Shown here: positions 28,832-37,751 of the stretch, piece by piece
Layout: the number at the start of each line of letters is the position of its first letter
Position numbering within the stretch: the first letter of the stretch is position 1
Assembly (NCBI RefSeq): GCF_001542625.1
Contig: NZ_CP016279.1
Location: forward strand, 7,936,001 to 8,000,000
Origin: Streptomyces griseochromogenes
Lineage (GTDB): Bacteria > Actinomycetota > Actinomycetes > Streptomycetales > Streptomycetaceae
Reading direction: 5' to 3'
DNA: 64,000 nucleotides
Made by a program: the position numbers and the translations under genes
The notes under the pieces: generated by a model
Told to the model about the DNA's origin: nothing
The model's input: the letters and a program-made list of their open reading frames with translations, nothing else
The model's database searches: none

Positions 28832-29641
28832 ATGAGGAAGAGCCACCCCATTCGGCGCGTCGTGCTGGCCACCGCCGCCACCGTGTCCGGTGTCGTGCTG
28901 CTGCTGTCGCTGAAGCCCGCGTCGGATCCGGCCGCGGCCTCGGCGGCGGGCGCGGCCCCGCAGCAGACCGCGGCGGGGCAGGAGTCGCCGCAGGGCGGTC
29001 AGCAGGGCGGTGGGCAGTCCGCCGGGACGGTGACCGGTGACGCGGCCCAGACCCAGTACGGGACCGTACAGGTACGGCTGACCGTCGCGAACGGGAAGAT
29101 CACCAAGGCGGAGGCGGTGCAGGCGCCCAAGGGCGGCCTCAGCGACCAGAAGACCGCCCTCTCCGTGCCCAAGCTCAACCAGGAGGCCGTCACGGCGCAG
29201 AGTGCGCAGATCGACGCGGTCTCCGGGGCGACGTACACGAGCACGGGGTACAAGAAGTCGCTGCAGTCGGCGCTGGACAAGGTGAAGGCGTCGTCGGCCG
29301 CGTCCGGCGGTTCGTCCTCCGGTTCCGGTTCGTCCTCGGGCGCCGGTTCCTCGTCCGGGTCGGCCCAGGCCCGTACCGTCACCGGCAAGGCCGTCCAGAC
29401 CCAGTACGGCACGGTCCAGGTCCGGATCACGGTCAGCGACGGGAAGATCACCAAGGCGGACGCGGTGCAGGCGCCCAAGGGCGGCCTCAGCGACCAGAAG
29501 ACCGCCCTCTCCGTGCCCAAGCTCAACCAGGAGGCGGTGGCGGCCGGGAACGCGAACATCGACGCGGTCTCCGGGGCCACCTACACCAGCACCGGCTACA
29601 AGCAGTCGCTGCAGTCGGCGCTGGACCAGGCCGGTGGCTGA
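28832..29641 (+). CDS. Exported protein with two tandem FMN-binding domains
   Basis: 269 aa from ATG 28832. An N-terminal anchor (RRVVLATAATVSGVVLLLSL) and a Gln/Gly-rich linker precede two FMN_bind domains, each ending in IDAVSGATYTSTGYK, so two covalent FMN sites are expected. A Ser/Gly linker joins the domains. The domain-coding DNA contains a 95-bp direct repeat with one mismatch (29093-29187 and 29441-29535), so the second domain arose by a recent internal duplication or is kept alike by conversion. Partner of copy-2 flavocytochrome and substrate of ApbE. Confidence 0.88.
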   Translation: MRKSHPIRRVVLATAATVSGVVLLLSLKPASDPAAASAAGAAPQQTAAGQESPQGGQQGGGQSAGTVTGDAAQTQYGTVQVRLTVANGKITKAEAVQAPKGGLSDQKTALSVPKLNQEAVTAQSAQIDAVSGATYTSTGYKKSLQSALDKVKASSAASGGSSSGSGSSSGAGSSSGSAQARTVTGKAVQTQYGTVQVRITVSDGKITKADAVQAPKGGLSDQKTALSVPKLNQEAVAAGNANIDAVSGATYTSTGYKQSLQSALDQAGG

Positions 29642-30437
29642 CACGGTGACCGAGCCGGCGAAGGCTCCCGCCGCGGTGCGTCATGCGGAGGAGGTCATGG
29701 GGACCGTCTTCTCCTTCGACGTCCGCGGCGGGGAACGCGATGCGGTACGGCAGGCCCTTCAGGAGGCGGTCGCGGGCCTGCACCGGGCCGACGCGCTCTT
29801 CTCCACGTACCGCGAGGACAGCGAGGTGTCCCGGCTGGCCCGGGGCGAGCTGACCGTGGAGCGGTGCGCTCCCGAGATGGCCGAGGTGCTGGACCTGGCG
29901 GCCGAGGCCGAGCGGGCGAGCGGGGGATGGTTCAGCACCCGGTACCGGGGCTCGCTGGACCCGACCGGCATCGTGAAGGGCTGGTCCGCCGAGCGGGCCG
30001 CGCTGCAGCTGGCCGCCGTGGAGGGGGTGTGCGGCGTCAGCGTGAACGGCGGTGGTGACGTCCAGATGCTGGGCGCGCCGGAGCCGCAGCGGCCGTGGCG
30101 GGTGGGGGTGGCCGATCCGCTGCGCCCGGGCGGTCTTGCGGCGGTGATCTCGGCGGCCGGGGTGGACGAGCTGTCGGTGGCCACCTCGGGTACGGCCGAG
30201 CGCGGGGCGCACATCGTGGATCCCCGTACGGGCCGGCCGGCGGTGACGGACCTGGTGGCGGTGACGGTGGTGGGGCCGCGGCTGACCTGGGTGGACTGCT
30301 GGGCCACGGCGGCGTTCGCGATGGGGTCGCGGGCGGGGCTGGACTGGCTGGAGTCGCTGCCGGACGTCGAGGGGCTGCTGATCACCGCGGGCGACGAGGT
30401 GCGGTGCACCGGGGGCCTGGCCGCGCGACTGGGCTGA
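29634..30437 (+). CDS. apbE: FAD:protein FMN transferase
   Basis: 267 aa; the GTG start at 29634 overlaps the end of the preceding gene. ApbE hallmarks are EEVMGTVFSFDV, LDPTGIVKGWSAERA, VNGGGDVQMLG and TSGTAERGAHIVDPRTGRPA, the last holding Mg/FAD ligands. It transfers FMN from FAD to Thr in FMN_bind domains. No clear signal peptide is present; in actinobacteria and others the transfer may happen inside or outside, so location is uncertain. It closes the operon and strongly supports covalent flavinylation of the two FMN proteins. Confidence 0.92.
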   Translation: MADTVTEPAKAPAAVRHAEEVMGTVFSFDVRGGERDAVRQALQEAVAGLHRADALFSTYREDSEVSRLARGELTVERCAPEMAEVLDLAAEAERASGGWFSTRYRGSLDPTGIVKGWSAERAALQLAAVEGVCGVSVNGGGDVQMLGAPEPQRPWRVGVADPLRPGGLAAVISAAGVDELSVATSGTAERGAHIVDPRTGRPAVTDLVAVTVVGPRLTWVDCWATAAFAMGSRAGLDWLESLPDVEGLLITAGDEVRCTGGLAARLG

Positions 30438-30542
30438 GGGAAACGATGCCGCAGTGGGAGTTTTCCCCCTTTTGCCCAAAAATGCCATCCAAGTTCCACC
30501 CTGAGCCGTATCTCCTGTGAAGCAAGTTGAAGGAGGAACGGC

Positions 30543-30737
30543 ATGGCCATCTTCAGCAGTCTCATGCCCGCCATGCGCCGGGACCATGGTGACCGCTCGT
30601 CGGAGCACGACCACGGTCACGACCATGACCACGGCCACGACCACGGTCACGACCACGGCGGCCACGGGGGCCACGGAGGTCACGGTGACCATGGCGGCCA
30701 CGGCGGCCACGGCGGCCACGGTCACGGCGGCTACTGA
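30543..30737 (+). CDS. His/Gly/Asp-rich mini-protein
   Basis: 64 aa from ATG 30543, with AAGGAGGAACGGC directly upstream. After a short hydrophobic head (MAIFSSLMPAMRR) the chain is made of DHGHDH and GGHGGH repeats, 18 His in all. It has no signal peptide or Cys. Such runs bind Ni, Zn, Cu or Co, so a metal buffer or chaperone is plausible. A hairpin (30763-30782) and an ABC exporter gene follow directly, so it could also be an exported peptide. Family not recognised. Confidence 0.75.
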   Translation: MAIFSSLMPAMRRDHGDRSSEHDHGHDHDHGHDHGHDHGGHGGHGGHGDHGGHGGHGGHGHGGY

Positions 30738-30762
30738 TCACACCCGAGGGCTGAGCGGACCG

Positions 30763-30782
30763 GGGCCGGGGGGACCCGGCCC
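30763..30782 (+). terminator. GC hairpin between the His-rich gene and the ABC exporter
   Basis: GGGCCGGG-GGGA-CCCGGCCC is a perfect 8-bp stem with a 4-nt loop, 26 bp past the small gene's stop and 30 bp before the exporter's start. No U-run. It may act as a partial terminator, giving more of the small protein than of the transporter. Confidence 0.55.
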
Positions 30783-30811
30783 GCTTCGCCGATCCCCGAG
30801 GAACGCATGCC

Positions 30812-32647
30812 ATGGCGCATGTCCTGCGTCGTCTGCTGTCGGTGGGCGAGACCTCCGACGCCGTGGTCGCGCCCGCGCCCGCTGTGGCCCCCAGCGCGGT
30901 GTTCCGGCGGTTCTGGCCGTACACCCGCGGCGCCCGACGCTGGCTGGCGCCGGTCGTCTTCTTCAGCGTGGCCGGCCCGGTCGTGGACGCCACGGAGATC
31001 TGGCTGTTCAAGATCGTCGTGGACGATGTGCTCGTCCCGCGGGACCTCAGGCCGTTTCTGTGGATCGCCCCGGCCTATCTGGGGCTCGTTCTGTGCTCCG
31101 GCGTTCTGGGGTTCGCCGACGACGTGACGTCCACCTGGGTGAGCGAACGCTTCCTGCTCTCCTTGCGCGCCGATGTGTTCCGGCACGTCCAGGGGCTCTC
31201 ACTCGGCTTCTTCGAACGCCGGCGGCTCGGGGACGTGCTCTCCCGGGTCACGGGCGATGTCGACGCGGTCGAGACGTTCCTGCTCTCCGGCGTGGCCGAC
31301 GCGCTCTACTACGTGATCCGGCTGAGCCTCTTCCTCGGCCTGCTGTTCTACCTGCGGTGGGACCTCACCCTGCTCGCCCTCGCCATCGTGCCGCTGTTCT
31401 GGGGCACCGGCCGGCACTTCTCACGACTGATCAAGGAGGCGTCGCGGGAGCGCAGGCGGCTCAGCGGCTCGATCAGCGCGATCGCCGAGGAGTCACTGGG
31501 CAACGTCGCCCTCGTGCAGGCGTACAACCGGCAGGGGTGGGAGGAGCGCCGGTTCGAGCGGGAGAGCGCCGGCCGCTTCCGGGCCGCGATGGCCTCGGCG
31601 CGGATCCGTGCCGTCTACGGACCCGTCGTCGAGATCATCGAGGTGACCGGCGGCCTCGCGGTCATGGGTCTCGGCACCTGGAAGGTGGCCCAGGGACAGC
31701 TCACCCTCGGCGGGCTGCTGGTCTTCGTCGCGCTGATCGGCGAGATGTACGGCCCGGTCCGCGGCCTGTCCCGGCTCGGCACCACCTTCTACGCGGCGTC
31801 CGCCTCGGCCGAGCGGATCATCGAGTTGCTGGACCAGCGGCCACAGGTGGCCGAGGCCCCGCATGCCCGGCGGATCGGCCGGACGCGGGGTGAGGTGGAG
31901 TTCGACGGCGTCTGGTTCCGCTATCCCGGCACCGCCGGCCGGGCGCTGTCGGACGTGTCCTTCCATGTGGCACCCGGCGAGACGGTGGCGCTGGTCGGGG
32001 CCAGCGGGGCCGGCAAGTCGACGGTGGCCAAACTCCAGCTGCGCTTCTACGACCCCGACCGGGGAGCGGTCCGCCTCGACGGGGCCGATCTGCGCTCCCT
32101 GCGCCTGCCTGACGTACGGGAGAACGTCGCGGTGGTGCTGCAGGAGACGCTCGTCTTCCACGGCACCGTGCGGGAGAACATCGCCTACGGCCGGCCGGAG
32201 GCGAGTGAGGCGGACATCGTGGCGGCGGCGCGCGCCGCGGACGCGCACGAGTTCATCGCCTCGCTCCCGGACGGCTACGACACCCTGGTCGGCCAGCGCG
32301 GCCGGACCCTGTCCGGCGGGCAGGGCCAGCGCCTGGCGATCGCCCGCGCGATGATCAGGGACGCGCCGGTGCTGCTGCTCGACGAGCCGACCACCGGGCT
32401 GGACGTCCGGTCGGGCCTGCGGATCATGGACCCGCTGCGCCGGCTCATGGCCGGGCGGACGACCGTCGTCATCTCGCACAACCTGCTGACCGTGCGCGAC
32501 GCCACCCGGATCGTGGTGCTCGATCACGGCCGGGTCGTCGAGCAGGGCACCCACGGCGATCTGCTCGACCGCGACGGGACCTATGCCCGGCTCCACCGAC
32601 TGCACGGCACGGCCGGATCCACGACCCCGGGGACGGTGCCGTCGTGA
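30812..32647 (+). CDS. ABC exporter, fused membrane and ATPase domains
   Basis: 611 aa half-transporter. Residues about 40-330 carry six helices (type IV exporter fold); about 355-600 hold the ATPase with Walker A GASGAGKST, signature LSGGQGQR (the usual second R/K is G), Walker B VLLLDEPTT and switch His VISHN. There is no N-terminal C39 peptidase. It is followed by a kinase gene in a GTGA overlap. Neighbours suggest it might export the His-rich protein or a metal complex, but lipids or drugs are equally possible for the family. Confidence 0.88.
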   Translation: MAHVLRRLLSVGETSDAVVAPAPAVAPSAVFRRFWPYTRGARRWLAPVVFFSVAGPVVDATEIWLFKIVVDDVLVPRDLRPFLWIAPAYLGLVLCSGVLGFADDVTSTWVSERFLLSLRADVFRHVQGLSLGFFERRRLGDVLSRVTGDVDAVETFLLSGVADALYYVIRLSLFLGLLFYLRWDLTLLALAIVPLFWGTGRHFSRLIKEASRERRRLSGSISAIAEESLGNVALVQAYNRQGWEERRFERESAGRFRAAMASARIRAVYGPVVEIIEVTGGLAVMGLGTWKVAQGQLTLGGLLVFVALIGEMYGPVRGLSRLGTTFYAASASAERIIELLDQRPQVAEAPHARRIGRTRGEVEFDGVWFRYPGTAGRALSDVSFHVAPGETVALVGASGAGKSTVAKLQLRFYDPDRGAVRLDGADLRSLRLPDVRENVAVVLQETLVFHGTVRENIAYGRPEASEADIVAAARAADAHEFIASLPDGYDTLVGQRGRTLSGGQGQRLAIARAMIRDAPVLLLDEPTTGLDVRSGLRIMDPLRRLMAGRTTVVISHNLLTVRDATRIVVLDHGRVVEQGTHGDLLDRDGTYARLHRLHGTAGSTTPGTVPS

Positions 32648-33570
32648 GTGCCTCCGCTGCCCGGTCGGCCCCGCCGCTGGCACCGGGCAGCAGACCGGTC
32701 CCGGGCTACGAGGTGCTGGCGCATCTGACGCGCACCGGCTGGCTCGACGTCTACGACGCCTGGAGCGAGGAACGCGCCTGCCGTTGTGCGATCAAGACGG
32801 TGCGTCCCGACCGCCGGGGCGAGCGGCGCCTCGGCGAGCGGCTGCTGCGCGAGGGCCGGTGGCTGCGCGACTTCACCCATCCCCATCTGGTCCGTGCCTA
32901 CGAGACCGTCGAGTCGCCCGAGCCGCTCGTCGTCCTGGAGACCCTGACCGGTGAGACGCTCTCCCACCTCCTGGACCGGTTGCGGCGCCGGCCGGCCGCC
33001 GCCGACGTGGCGCTGCTCGGGACGCAGCTGTGTTCCGCGGTGCACTACCTCCACCGTCAGGGCCTGCTGCACCTGGATCTGAAGCCGTCCAACGTGGTGG
33101 TGGACTGCGGTCATGCGAAGGTGCTGGACCTGAGCGTGGCGCGGCCGCCCGGGCCCGCGCCCGCGGGAGTGGGCACCCGCTGCTACCTCGCTCCGGAGCA
33201 GGCCCGCGGCGGGCCGCTCACGGCCGCGGCCGACGTGTGGGGCATCGGCATCACCTTGTTCGAGGCGGCCTGCGGTGACCGGCCGTTCGACCGGGGCGGG
33301 ACCGGGGACGAGGAGCCCCGCGACGGGGAGCCCCGCGACGGGGAGAGGGCGGGCGAGGGCGGTTCCGGTGGCCCGGCCGGCCGGTATCCGCAGCTGGAGC
33401 GCAGCGCCCCGGCCGTCGGGTCCCGGCGGCGCCTGCCGCCCGCGCTCGCGGCCGCCGTCGACCGCTGCCTGCGGACCGACCCGTCGTCGCGGCCCACGGT
33501 CGCCGGACTGGCCGCCGCCCTGGCGGAGGCGCTGCCCGGCCCGCCGCGTCCCGCCTCCTCCCGGGTCTGA
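32644..33570 (+). CDS. Atypical Ser/Thr protein kinase, co-translated with the ABC exporter
   Basis: 308 aa, GTG start overlapping the exporter stop. The kinase fold is recognisable: Lys51 in CAIKTVRP, catalytic loop HLDLKPSN (143-150, so the RD Arg is Leu), metal-binding DLS at 162-164 in place of DFG, APEQ and the DVWGIGITLFE helix. The Gly-rich loop is degenerate (LTRTGWLDVY). No transmembrane or PASTA region follows; the tail is Gly/Pro-rich. It may phosphorylate the exporter or a peptide. Activity is uncertain given the altered motifs but Lys, Asp and Asn are kept. Confidence 0.85.
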   Translation: MSASAARSAPPLAPGSRPVPGYEVLAHLTRTGWLDVYDAWSEERACRCAIKTVRPDRRGERRLGERLLREGRWLRDFTHPHLVRAYETVESPEPLVVLETLTGETLSHLLDRLRRRPAAADVALLGTQLCSAVHYLHRQGLLHLDLKPSNVVVDCGHAKVLDLSVARPPGPAPAGVGTRCYLAPEQARGGPLTAAADVWGIGITLFEAACGDRPFDRGGTGDEEPRDGEPRDGERAGEGGSGGPAGRYPQLERSAPAVGSRRRLPPALAAAVDRCLRTDPSSRPTVAGLAAALAEALPGPPRPASSRV

Positions 33571-33613
33571 GGCCGGGCGCCGGATTCCCTCCTGCCGGGT
33601 CACGACTCCCCGG

Positions 33614-34384
33614 TCACGACTCCCGGGTCACGACCTGACCCGTCTGCAACTGGGCCTTGGCGAGGACGGTGCCGTCGGGGGACTCGACGCGGGCGCCGGA
33701 GACGGCCTTGGCGTCGATGGGGGTCGCCCCGCCCCAGGAGCCGCGTCCGTCGCGCAGCTCGAAGGAGCCGACACGGACGGCCGTGCCGTCGGAGCGTTCG
33801 AGCAGGCAGGCGACCCTGCCGTTGAACAGGGTGCCGGGACGGGAGAGGGCGACGGACATGAAGATCCAGCCGTCGGCCCCCGGGTGGGCGTAGACCTCGC
33901 CGACGGGATGCCGGCCGCCTCCGGGCACGGTCATGTCGCCGACCAGCACGGGCTCGGTCTCCACGGCGGCCGGGGGCGAGGCCGTGACCTCCTGGACGAC
34001 GGTGCCGATCCCCCAGCCGGCGAACCCGACGGCGACCAGGAGCGCGGAGGCGACCGCCGCGATCCGCAGCCGGGCCCGGCGGGCGCGTCCGCGCAGGCCC
34101 TGGTGCGCGAGGCCGGACTCGCGGCCGTGCGCGCCCGCCTCGTGCGCCGCGTGCTGGGCGAGCCCGCGGGCCACCCGGGTCTCGAACCCGGGCGGCGGCT
34201 CGCGCTCCGGCAGCAGGCCGATCAGCCGGTCGCCGACCAGGGTCAGCTGTTCGACGTACTCCCGGCAGTCGGCGCACCGGTCCAGATGCGCGACCGCCAT
34301 GGCGCGCTCACGTCCGGGCAGCACTCCCAGCGCGAGCTCGGCGCCGATCTCGCGCAGCTTCTCGCAGTTCACGTCACTGGACAT
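33614..34384 (-). CDS. Zinc-type anti-sigma factor (RskA-like)
   Basis: 256 aa; ATG at 34384 overlaps the sigma gene's stop. The N-terminal anti-sigma domain has the ZAS pattern HLDRCADC (HxxxCxxC). A single membrane helix (RIAAVASALLVAVGFAGWGIG, near residue 110) precedes an extracytoplasmic RskA-type domain (GWIFMSVALSRPGTLFNGRVACLL). It would hold the upstream ECF sigma at the membrane until proteolysis releases it. The signal is unknown. Confidence 0.9.
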   Translation of the reverse strand: MSSDVNCEKLREIGAELALGVLPGRERAMAVAHLDRCADCREYVEQLTLVGDRLIGLLPEREPPPGFETRVARGLAQHAAHEAGAHGRESGLAHQGLRGRARRARLRIAAVASALLVAVGFAGWGIGTVVQEVTASPPAAVETEPVLVGDMTVPGGGRHPVGEVYAHPGADGWIFMSVALSRPGTLFNGRVACLLERSDGTAVRVGSFELRDGRGSWGGATPIDAKAVSGARVESPDGTVLAKAQLQTGQVVTRES

Positions 34385-35018
34385 GGTCGCCTCGGTTCGG
34401 AGACGCGAGCGTGGTCCGCAGTTTCGCCATCGCCGTCCGGATCCGCGTCTTGGCGGTGCCCAGCGGGACGTGCTCCCAGTCGGCGATCTGCTGGGCGGTC
34501 ATGCCGTAGATGCCGGCCATCACCAGGGCACGGGCCTGCTCCCGCGGCAGCCGCGCCAGGGCGCCCCGGAGCTGGGACGAGGCCTCGTCGGCCAGCGCCC
34601 ACTGCTCGGGGGTCTCCGTGACGACGCCGAGCAGGCCGTCGAGGTTCTCGGGCGCCATCGGCTCCGTCCGCCGCGCGCGGACGGCGTCGATCGCGAGGTT
34701 GTGCGCGATGGTGGTGAGCCAGGTCGTGACCGAACCTCGGCGCGAGTCGTAGATCTGCGCATGACGCCACGCACGCTCGAACGTCTGCTGAGCGATGTCC
34801 TCGGCGAGCTGCGGATCCCCGGTGACGGCCATGGCGACTCCGAAGACCTTGTGCTGGAATCTCCGTACGAAGGTGACGGCGACTTCCGGATCACCGGTGG
34901 CCAGCCCGGACAGCAGTGCTTCGTCCGGGAGGCGGTCCACAGGAGACCGGAAACCCGACACACCTCTGTATACGCTCGGCCGCCGCCCGGAGATTGCCCG
35001 CCCGCCGCGGAAGATCAC
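34374..35018 (-). CDS. ECF RNA polymerase sigma factor
   Basis: 214 aa as drawn from GTG 35018; starts at 34961 or 34940 are possible since the conserved core begins around residue 35. Region 2 is FVRRFQHKVFGVAMAVTGD and AEDIAQQTFERAW with the melting segment SVTTWLTTIAHNLAIDAVR; region 4 is LVMAGIYGMTAQQIADWEHVPLGTAKTRIR. It fits the SigK/RpoE group paired with RskA anti-sigmas, here encoded immediately downstream and translationally coupled. Confidence 0.9.
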   Translation of the reverse strand: MIFRGGRAISGRRPSVYRGVSGFRSPVDRLPDEALLSGLATGDPEVAVTFVRRFQHKVFGVAMAVTGDPQLAEDIAQQTFERAWRHAQIYDSRRGSVTTWLTTIAHNLAIDAVRARRTEPMAPENLDGLLGVVTETPEQWALADEASSQLRGALARLPREQARALVMAGIYGMTAQQIADWEHVPLGTAKTRIRTAMAKLRTTLASPNRGDHVQ

Positions 35019-35057
35019 ATTCCTATTCTGCGCCGCGGGGCCGGGCCCTGCATGCGG

Positions 35058-35603
35058 TCAGTGCCCGTTCTGCGCCAGCCGCAGCAGATGGTCCGCCAGC
35101 GCCTGTCCCCCGGTCGGCTCCCGGCTGATCAGCAGCAGGGTGTCGTCACCGGCGATGGTCCCCAGGATGTCGTGCAGTTCGGCCTGGTCGATGGCCGAGG
35201 CGAGGAACTGGGCGGCACCCGGCGGGGTGCGCAGGACCACGAGGTTGGCGGAGGCCTCCGCGGAGATCAGCAGCTCCTGGGACAGGCGCCGCATCCGCTC
35301 CTCCTTCGCCGACTCGCCGAGCGGCGCGCGGGGCGTGCGGAAACCGCCCTCGCTCGGCACCGCGTAGATCAGGTCGCCGTCGTTGTTGCGGATCTTCACC
35401 GCGTTCAGCTCGTCGAGATCCCGGGACAGCGTCGCCTGGGTGACGTTCAGCCCGTCGTCGGCGAGCAGCTTCGCCAGCTGGCTCTGCGACCGCACCGGCT
35501 GCCGGTTGAGGATGTCCACGATCCGGCGGTGCCGTGCGGTGCGGGTCTGCGGTACGGCGGCCCCTGCGCCCGCCGCCTGCTCGTGGTCCTGCGCCTGGCT
35601 CAT
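35058..35603 (-). CDS. argR: Arginine repressor
   Basis: 181 aa from ATG 35603, 7 nt after argD's stop; an in-frame start at 35636 would lie inside argD. The N-terminal winged helix ([34 protein letters not shown]) binds ARG boxes; the C-terminal hexamerisation/arginine domain ends with [13 protein letters not shown]. With arginine it represses argC-operon and argG transcription. It is the last gene of argCJBDR, so it is subject to its own control. Confidence 0.96.
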   Translation of the reverse strand: MSQAQDHEQAAGAGAAVPQTRTARHRRIVDILNRQPVRSQSQLAKLLADDGLNVTQATLSRDLDELNAVKIRNNDGDLIYAVPSEGGFRTPRAPLGESAKEERMRRLSQELLISAEASANLVVLRTPPGAAQFLASAIDQAELHDILGTIAGDDTLLLISREPTGGQALADHLLRLAQNGH

Positions 35604-35610
35604 CGTCGTC

Positions 35611-36828
35611 TCATTCTCCGGATCGTCCGACCCCATCCACTGGGTTCGCTGCCTGGAGGATGCCGGGCAGCGCCTGGAGGAAGGCGCCTGCCTCGTCGTC
35701 GCGGAGGTTGAGCGGCGGCATGAGCCGTACGACGTCGGGAGCGGGCGCGTTCACCAGGAACCCGGCCTCCTGGGCCGCCTGCTGCACACGGGGTGCGTGC
35801 GGCCCGGTGAGCACGATACCGAGCAGAAGGCCCGCGCCCCGGACATAGTCGATCAACGGGTGGTTCAGGGCCTGGATTCCGTCCCGCAGCAGCTCGCTCT
35901 GCCGCTTGACGTTCTCCAGCAGTCCGTCGTCCGTGATGGTGTCGAGGACGGCGAGTCCGGCCGCGCAGGCGACCGGGTTGCCGCCGAAGGTCGTGCCGTG
36001 CTGGCCGGGCCGGAGCAGTTCGGCGGCCCGGCCGAAGGCCACGGTGGCGCCGAGCGGCAGCCCGCCGCCGAGTCCCTTGGCGAGCGTGACGACATCGGGC
36101 AGGACGCCTTCGTGGGCCTGGTACTCGAACCAGTTCCCGGTGCGGCCGATGCCGGTCTGCACCTCGTCCAGCACCAGCAGGGCCCCCGTGGCGGCGGTGA
36201 TCGCCCGGGCCGCCTTGAGGTAGTCGGCCGGGGGCACCACGACGCCGTTCTCGCCCTGGACCGGCTCGATGACGACGAGAGCCGTCTCCTCGGTCACGGC
36301 CCGTGCCAGCGCCTGCGCGTCGCCGTACGGGACGTGGGTGACGTCGCCGGGCAGCGGCTGGAAGGGCGCCTGCTTGCCCGGCTGGCCGGTGAGCGCGAGG
36401 GCGCCCATGGTGCGGCCGTGGAATCCGCCCTGGGTGGCGACCATGTGGGTGCGGCCGGTCAGCCGGCCGATCTTGAACGCGCCCTCGTTGGCCTCGGCGC
36501 CGGAGTTGCAGAAGAAGACCTTGCCGTCGCGGCCGAAGAGCTGCAGCAGCCGTTCGGCGAGGGCGACGGGCGGCTCGGCGATGAACAGGTTGGAGACATG
36601 GCCGAGGGAGGCGATCTGCTTGCTGACGGCCTCGACGACGGCCGGGTGGGCGTGGCCGAGGGCGTTGACCGCGATACCGCCGACGAAGTCGAGGTACTCC
36701 TTGCCGTCGGCGTCCCACAGCCGGGCGCCGGCACCGCGCACGAGGGGCAGCCGCGGGGTGCCGTAGTTGTTCATGAGCGCGCCCTGCCAGCGCGTGGTCA
36801 GCTCTGCGTTGGTCGCGGTACCCGTCAT
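35611..36828 (-). CDS. argD: Acetylornithine aminotransferase
   Basis: 405 aa; its ATG overlaps the argB stop (ATGA). Class-III PLP aminotransferase features are [49 protein letters not shown] and the Schiff-base Lys in [14 protein letters not shown]. It converts N-acetylglutamate semialdehyde to N-acetylornithine and can also act in lysine synthesis in many bacteria. Fourth gene of argCJBDR. Confidence 0.96.
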   Translation of the reverse strand: MTGTATNAELTTRWQGALMNNYGTPRLPLVRGAGARLWDADGKEYLDFVGGIAVNALGHAHPAVVEAVSKQIASLGHVSNLFIAEPPVALAERLLQLFGRDGKVFFCNSGAEANEGAFKIGRLTGRTHMVATQGGFHGRTMGALALTGQPGKQAPFQPLPGDVTHVPYGDAQALARAVTEETALVVIEPVQGENGVVVPPADYLKAARAITAATGALLVLDEVQTGIGRTGNWFEYQAHEGVLPDVVTLAKGLGGGLPLGATVAFGRAAELLRPGQHGTTFGGNPVACAAGLAVLDTITDDGLLENVKRQSELLRDGIQALNHPLIDYVRGAGLLLGIVLTGPHAPRVQQAAQEAGFLVNAPAPDVVRLMPPLNLRDDEAGAFLQALPGILQAANPVDGVGRSGE

Positions 36829-37751
36829 GACTGCTCCCCCTCGGCTTCGTCGGGCACGACCATGGTGCCGATGCCCTCGTCGGTGAAGATCTCCAGCAGG
36901 ATCGAGTGCTGCACCCGGCCGTCGATGACGCGGGCGGTGCGCACCCCGTTGCGTACGGCGTGCAGGCAGCCCCGCATCTTCGGCACCATGCCCGCGGACA
37001 GGTCCGGCAGCAGCTTCTCCAGCTGGGACGCGGTGAGGCGGCTGATCACCTCGTCGGAGTTCGGCCAGTCCTCGTAGAGGCCCTCGACGTCGGTGAGGAC
37101 CATGAGGGTCTCGGCCCCCAGTGCCGCAGCGAGTGCCGCAGCCGCCGTATCAGCATTGACGTTGTAGACTTGGCCCCCTTTGTCGAAGGCGTCCTGACTG
37201 CGGGCGATCGAGGAGACGACCGGAATACGGCCGTCGGCGAGCAGGCTCTCGATCACGCCCGTGTCGATCTCGGTGATCTCGCCGACCCGCCCGATGTCGA
37301 CCGGCTCGCCGTCGATCTCGGGCTGGTGCTTGGTGGCGGTGATGGTGTGGGCGTCCTCGCCCGTCAGGCCCACGGCGAGTGGTCCGTGCTGGTTGAGCAG
37401 GCCGACCAGCTCGCGCTGCACCTGCCCGGCGAGCACCATGCGTACGACGTCCATGGCGTCCTCGGTGGTGACGCGCAGGCCCGCCTTGAACTCGCTGACG
37501 ATGCCGTGTCTGTCGAGGGCGGCGCTGATCTGCGGGCCGCCGCCGTGGACGACGACCGGCTTGAGGCCGGCGTGCCGCAGGAAGACGACGTCCTGGGCGA
37601 AGGCGGCCTTCAGCTCCTCGTTCACCATGGCGTTGCCGCCGAACTTGATGACGACGGTCTTGCCGTGGTGCCGGGTCAGCCAGGGCAGCGCCTCGGTGAG
37701 GGTCTGGGCCTTCGGCAGGGCCGTGTGCTTGCGCGTGGTTCCGGTGCTCAT
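36825..37751 (-). CDS. argB: Acetylglutamate kinase
   Basis: 308 aa; ATG 37751 overlaps the argJ stop. Amino-acid-kinase family motifs are [43 protein letters not shown] and LTDVEGLY. The N-terminal helix before the core ([16 protein letters not shown]) is the extension typical of arginine-inhibited hexameric NAGKs, so feedback by arginine is likely, as in other actinobacteria. Phosphorylates N-acetylglutamate. Confidence 0.96.
   Translation of the reverse strand: MSTGTTRKHTALPKAQTLTEALPWLTRHHGKTVVIKFGGNAMVNEELKAAFAQDVVFLRHAGLKPVVVHGGGPQISAALDRHGIVSEFKAGLRVTTEDAMDVVRMVLAGQVQRELVGLLNQHGPLAVGLTGEDAHTITATKHQPEIDGEPVDIGRVGEITEIDTGVIESLLADGRIPVVSSIARSQDAFDKGGQVYNVNADTAAAALAAALGAETLMVLTDVEGLYEDWPNSDEVISRLTASQLEKLLPDLSAGMVPKMRGCLHAVRNGVRTARVIDGRVQHSILLEIFTDEGIGTMVVPDEAEGEQS

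Noticed and set aside
30543..30737. Lanthipeptide or other cysteine-based RiPP precursor
   Set aside because: There is no Cys, no leader motif and no cyclase or dehydratase gene nearby; a metal-binding protein fits better.
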